This document shows positions 12,386 through 14,616 of a DNA stretch of 14,616 nucleotides, one piece after another. A program made the translations under genes and the position numbers. The DNA comes from Pseudomonadota bacterium (GTDB taxonomy: Bacteria; Pseudomonadota; Alphaproteobacteria; Sphingomonadales; Sphingomonadaceae). Every line of letters begins with the position of its first letter. The first letter of the stretch is position 1. Under the pieces are notes generated by a model. The model worked only from the letters and a program-made list of their open reading frames with translations, had not been told where the DNA came from and made no database searches. The stretch is from the NCBI GenBank assembly GCA_023445495.1, contig JAEXLC010000331.1:1-14616 (forward strand), in the 5' to 3' direction.

Positions 12386-13684
12386 ATGTATCACGATCCC
12401 AAGCTGACGGTGGAAACCCGGGCCGATCCGCGACCCCGCTCGGCGGTGAGCACCGGCGTCGGCATGGCGGGTCTGGCGGGCATGAGCCTGTGGACGGGAA
12501 TCGCGACCTATTACGGCATGGACGGGCCCTATTCGGCGCTGGTCAATGTCGTCGCCTGCGCGCTGCCGATGGTGCTCTGGTCGATCTTCATCGACAAGGT
12601 GCACCTGAACCCGAGCACCGGGATCGACTGGTCGTCGCAGCGTACGCTCAAGGACACGCTCGACATCTCGATCACCAAGCTCACCGGCCTGTGGCTCACC
12701 TGGGGCGGGATCGCGCTGATCTATGCCACCTTCCGCTTCTGGTGGACCGGCCGCTACGCCAATTTCGGCTGGTCGATCTGGTGCATCGAGATGGTGGCGC
12801 CGGCGCTGTTCCTGCTCTCGATCCCCTATGTCCTCTGGCTCGATCGCAAGCTGGTCCAGCCGAAGGATGGCGCGTGGCATCTCGGCGCCTGGCTGATGGG
12901 CACCAAGGAGCCGATCGACATGCCGGCGATCCAGAATCACCTGCGCAGCTGGGCGATCAAGGGCTTCTTCCTCGCCTTCATGCTGTCGATCGTGCCGCCC
13001 AATTTCGGCGATTTCGTCGGCTGGAACTTCAGCCGGATGTTCGAGAGCCCGGCGGTGATCGCCAATTACTGCATCAGCTTCATGTTCGTGATCGACGTGG
13101 CCTTCGCCACCGCGGGCTACATCCTGACGATGCGGCCGCTCGATTCGCACATCCGCAGCGCCACCCCCTATGCGGCGGGCTGGACCGCGGCGCTGATCTG
13201 CTACCCGCCCTTCGTGCTGATGAACGAAGGCGGCGTGCTCGATTATCATCCGGGCAGCGCCGACTGGACTTACTGGTTCGCCAATCACCCCTGGATCCTG
13301 GGCGGGCTCGGCGCGGTGCTGGTGGGGCTGACCGGCATCTATGCCTGGGCGACGATCGCCTTCGGCCTGCGCTTCTCCAACCTCACGCACCGCGGCATCC
13401 TGACCCACGGCCCATACGCCTGGAGCCGCCACCCGGCATACCTGTCGAAGAACCTGTTCTGGTGGCTCTCGGGCCTGCCCTTCCTCGCCACCACCAGCTG
13501 GGTCGAGGGGCTGCGCAACGCCGCGATCATGGGCGTGGTCAGCGGCATCTATTACTGGCGCGCCCGTACCGAGGAGCTGCACCTGGGCGCCGATCCGGCC
13601 TATCAGGAATACAGCGCCTGGATGCAGCGCAACGCCCCGGTGCCGCGCTTCTTTGCGTGGGTCGGGAGCAAGGTTCGCGGCTAG
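12386..13684 (+). CDS. ICMT/PEMT-like membrane methyltransferase
   Basis: 432 residues with about nine hydrophobic segments. The C-terminal part carries the isoprenylcysteine methyltransferase / phospholipid methyltransferase signature for S-adenosylmethionine binding: T-H-G-P-Y-A-W-S-R-H-P-A-Y-L-S-K-N (340-356; Gly342, Arg348, His349, Pro350). It then has A-R-T-E-E-L with Glu396/Glu397, and a Y-Q-E-Y pair after it. The N-terminal roughly 320 residues are an unusually long membrane region compared with the roughly 200-residue bacterial relatives. The methyl acceptor is unknown; bacteria lack classical prenylated CaaX proteins, so a lipid or quinone-like substrate is more likely. The ATG at 12386 has no clear ribosome site. 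It is monocistronic, divergent from M61 (125-base gap), and followed by composite repeat copy 2. Confidence 0.85.
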   Translation: MYHDPKLTVETRADPRPRSAVSTGVGMAGLAGMSLWTGIATYYGMDGPYSALVNVVACALPMVLWSIFIDKVHLNPSTGIDWSSQRTLKDTLDISITKLTGLWLTWGGIALIYATFRFWWTGRYANFGWSIWCIEMVAPALFLLSIPYVLWLDRKLVQPKDGAWHLGAWLMGTKEPIDMPAIQNHLRSWAIKGFFLAFMLSIVPPNFGDFVGWNFSRMFESPAVIANYCISFMFVIDVAFATAGYILTMRPLDSHIRSATPYAAGWTAALICYPPFVLMNEGGVLDYHPGSADWTYWFANHPWILGGLGAVLVGLTGIYAWATIAFGLRFSNLTHRGILTHGPYAWSRHPAYLSKNLFWWLSGLPFLATTSWVEGLRNAAIMGVVSGIYYWRARTEELHLGADPAYQEYSAWMQRNAPVPRFFAWVGSKVRG

Positions 13685-13691
13685 CCCACTC

Positions 13692-13779
13692 CGTCATGCT
13701 GAACTTGTTTCAGCACCCAACGCGCCTCACAGGATATCTCTGGTGGAGCGTTGGACCCTGAAACAAGTTCAGGGTGACG
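13692..13779. repeat. Composite inverted-repeat element, copy 2 (REPIN-like)
   Basis: 88 bp, same design and orientation as copy 1. The ends CGTCA (13692-13696) and TGACG (13775-13779) are inverted. The left hairpin is TGCTGAA/TTCAGCA around loop CTTGT (13697-13715); the right hairpin is ACCCTGAA/TTCAGGGT around loop ACAAG (13755-13775). CCAACGC (13717-13723) and GCGTTGG (13748-13754) form the inner arms. The central 24 bases do not resemble copy 1. It again sits between two convergent genes, starting 8 bases after the methyltransferase stop. Confidence 0.87.
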
Positions 13780-13780
13780 G

Positions 13781-13804
13781 TTGGTGATACGCGGCGATCA
13801 CCAA
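13781..13804. other. Hairpin overlapping the rsmE stop codon
   Basis: TTGGTGAT (13781-13788) and ATCACCAA (13797-13804) pair perfectly (8 bp) around an 8-base loop that starts next to composite repeat copy 2. The rsmE stop (TGA on the minus strand, 13798-13800) lies in one arm. There is no T-tract on either side, so this is not a textbook intrinsic terminator; it may act as a 3' stabilising structure or terminate together with the repeat. Confidence 0.5.
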
Positions 13805-14538
13805 TCCCCCGCGGCCCCCATCCACAAGGCAACCGCCGCCGCCGCCGCCGTCTCCGCCCGCAGGATCCGCGGTCCCAGCGCGATCCCGATCGCTTTCGGA
13901 TGCGCCCGGATCGCCTCGCGCTCGGCCTCGTCGAACCCGCCCTCGGGCCCGATCAGGATCGCCGCCGGTCCCGGATTGGCGCGCATCGCGTCCACCGCCG
14001 GCACCCCGCCGGTCTCATCGGCGAAGAACAGCACCCGCTCCTCGGGCCAGTCGCGCAGCAGCGCCGGCAGCTTCACCATCTCGTCGAGCCGGGGCAGGGC
14101 GGTGCGCCCGCATTGCTCGGCCGCCTCGATCATGTGCGCGCGCAGCCGCTCGAGATTGAGCTTGTCGACCACCGCGCGCCGGGTCAGCACCGGCACCAGC
14201 CGGTCGACCCCCAGCTCGCACGCCTTCTCGGCGATCCAGTCGATCCGCCCCTTCTTGATCGGCGCGGCGCACAGCCAGAGATCGGGCACCGGTTCACGCT
14301 CGCGAAGCTGGTCGGTCACCTCCAGGATAAGGTCGCGCTTGCCGATCGAGCGGGCGACCCCGGCCCATTCGCCGGTCCTGTCGTCGAACAGCTTGATCGC
14401 CTCGTCGGGCTTTATCCGCATCACCGAGATCAGATAATGCGCCTGCGGCCCGTCGATCTTGATCTCGCCGGGCGAAAGTTCGGTCTCGACGAACAGGCGG
14501 GGTGCGGACTGGGGCGGCCAGGCAGGGGTAGCGGGCAT
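13798..14538 (-). CDS. rsmE: 16S rRNA (uracil(1498)-N(3))-methyltransferase
   Basis: 246 residues. RsmE methylates N3 of U1498 in helix 44 of 16S rRNA, in the assembled 30S subunit. A PUA-like N-domain (about 12-75: P-R-L-F-V ... A-H-Y-L-I-S-V-M-R) precedes a SPOUT methyltransferase domain. The diagnostic blocks are E-A-A-E-Q-C-G-R (138-145), L-I-G-P-E-G-G-F (195-202) and L-G-P-R-I-L-R-A-E-T-A (221-231); the last two build the trefoil knot and S-adenosylmethionine site. The first 11 residues (MPATPAWPPQS) are extra to the core; the ATG at 14538 has no strong ribosome site, but no internal start lies before the conserved P-R-L-F-V. Nothing follows it on its strand before the convergent methyltransferase. 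Confidence 0.95.
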   Translation of the reverse strand: MPATPAWPPQSAPRLFVETELSPGEIKIDGPQAHYLISVMRIKPDEAIKLFDDRTGEWAGVARSIGKRDLILEVTDQLREREPVPDLWLCAAPIKKGRIDWIAEKACELGVDRLVPVLTRRAVVDKLNLERLRAHMIEAAEQCGRTALPRLDEMVKLPALLRDWPEERVLFFADETGGVPAVDAMRANPGPAAILIGPEGGFDEAEREAIRAHPKAIGIALGPRILRAETAAAAAVALWMGAAGDW

Positions 14539-14583
14539 GGCACCGCTCTAGACTGGAACCCCATCCGGTTGAATCACTTTCCT

Positions 14584-14616
14584 GTCATCCCGGGCTCGAC
14601 CCGGGGTCCCGCTTCT
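14584..14616. repeat. Second GTCA-headed hairpin repeat, truncated by window edge
   Basis: GTCA (14584-14587) is followed by CCCGGG (14589-14594), the 5-base loop CTCGA (14595-14599), CCCGGG (14600-14605), and then GTCCCGCTTCT to the edge. An outer A-T pair and T-G wobble extend the stem to 8. The plan (GTCA, short stem, 5-base loop, stem, G-G-T-C-C) matches one head of the composite repeats at 8325 and 13692, but the stem bases are different. From memory, sequences of this type recur in sphingomonad and other alphaproteobacterial genomes. Confidence 0.6.

Noticed and set aside
10413..12407. 664-codon open frame antisense to the M61 peptidase
   Set aside because: Composition is Arg/Ala/Asp/His-rich without domains; it mirrors a gene with a zinc site, signal peptide and PDZ domain. 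GC3-rich genes leave such antisense frames open.
12364..13761. 465-codon and reverse 403-codon frames over the ICMT-like gene
   Set aside because: Both are Arg/His-rich shadows of the 12386-13684 gene, which carries the methyltransferase signature.

Overview
The window looks like chromosomal DNA of a sphingomonad (alphaproteobacterium, Sphingomonas sensu lato). The DNA is very GC-rich with strong GC3 bias, so many antisense frames stay open. Genes are packed with ATGA/TGATG start-stop overlaps. Recognisable proteins include IspG, a bacterial-type PPase, a secreted M61 peptidase, an S1/P1 nuclease and RsmE. The intergenic GTCA-headed hairpin repeats are of a kind I associate, from memory, with sphingomonad genomes. 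There are 17 genes: 16 complete, and one cut by the left edge. I see no tRNA, rRNA, CRISPR array, insertion sequence or prophage gene, and no gene-free stretch reaches 300 bases.

Layout: (1) 1-112 minus: start of an exported protein with a poly-C tract just after its signal peptide. (2) 242-2988 plus: a six-gene cluster, comprising a membrane SPFH/band-7 protein, a ribbon-helix-helix protein with an AT-hook-like tail, two paralogous two-helix membrane proteins flanking a 33-residue one-helix microprotein, and an exported alpha/beta hydrolase. (3) 2985-5032 minus: exported S1/P1 nuclease coupled to an upstream acyltransferase-3 membrane enzyme; its stop overlaps the stop of the convergent hydrolase. 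(4) 5163-8314 plus: ispG, a small pentad-repeat protein, an EamA transporter, a GNAT acetyltransferase and a TfoX N-domain protein. (5) 8438-12260 minus: M61 peptidase, ppa, an unknown multi-pass membrane protein with a TTG start, and a DUF1345 membrane protein. (6) 12386-13684 plus: ICMT-like membrane methyltransferase. (7) 13798-14538 minus: rsmE.

Two composite inverted-repeat elements (108 and 88 bp), each a pair of small hairpins in opposite orientation, fill two of the three convergent gene junctions. Half of what looks like a related but different element lies at the right edge. These resemble REPINs and may also separate converging transcripts.

Much of the window is housekeeping (isoprenoid synthesis, pyrophosphate removal, rRNA methylation). 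The most unusual content is the SPFH/RHH/small-membrane-protein cluster, which looks like a self-contained envelope module possibly autoregulated through an 11-bp direct repeat over its promoter. Next are the 12-pentad protein behind ispG and the covarying hairpin repeats.
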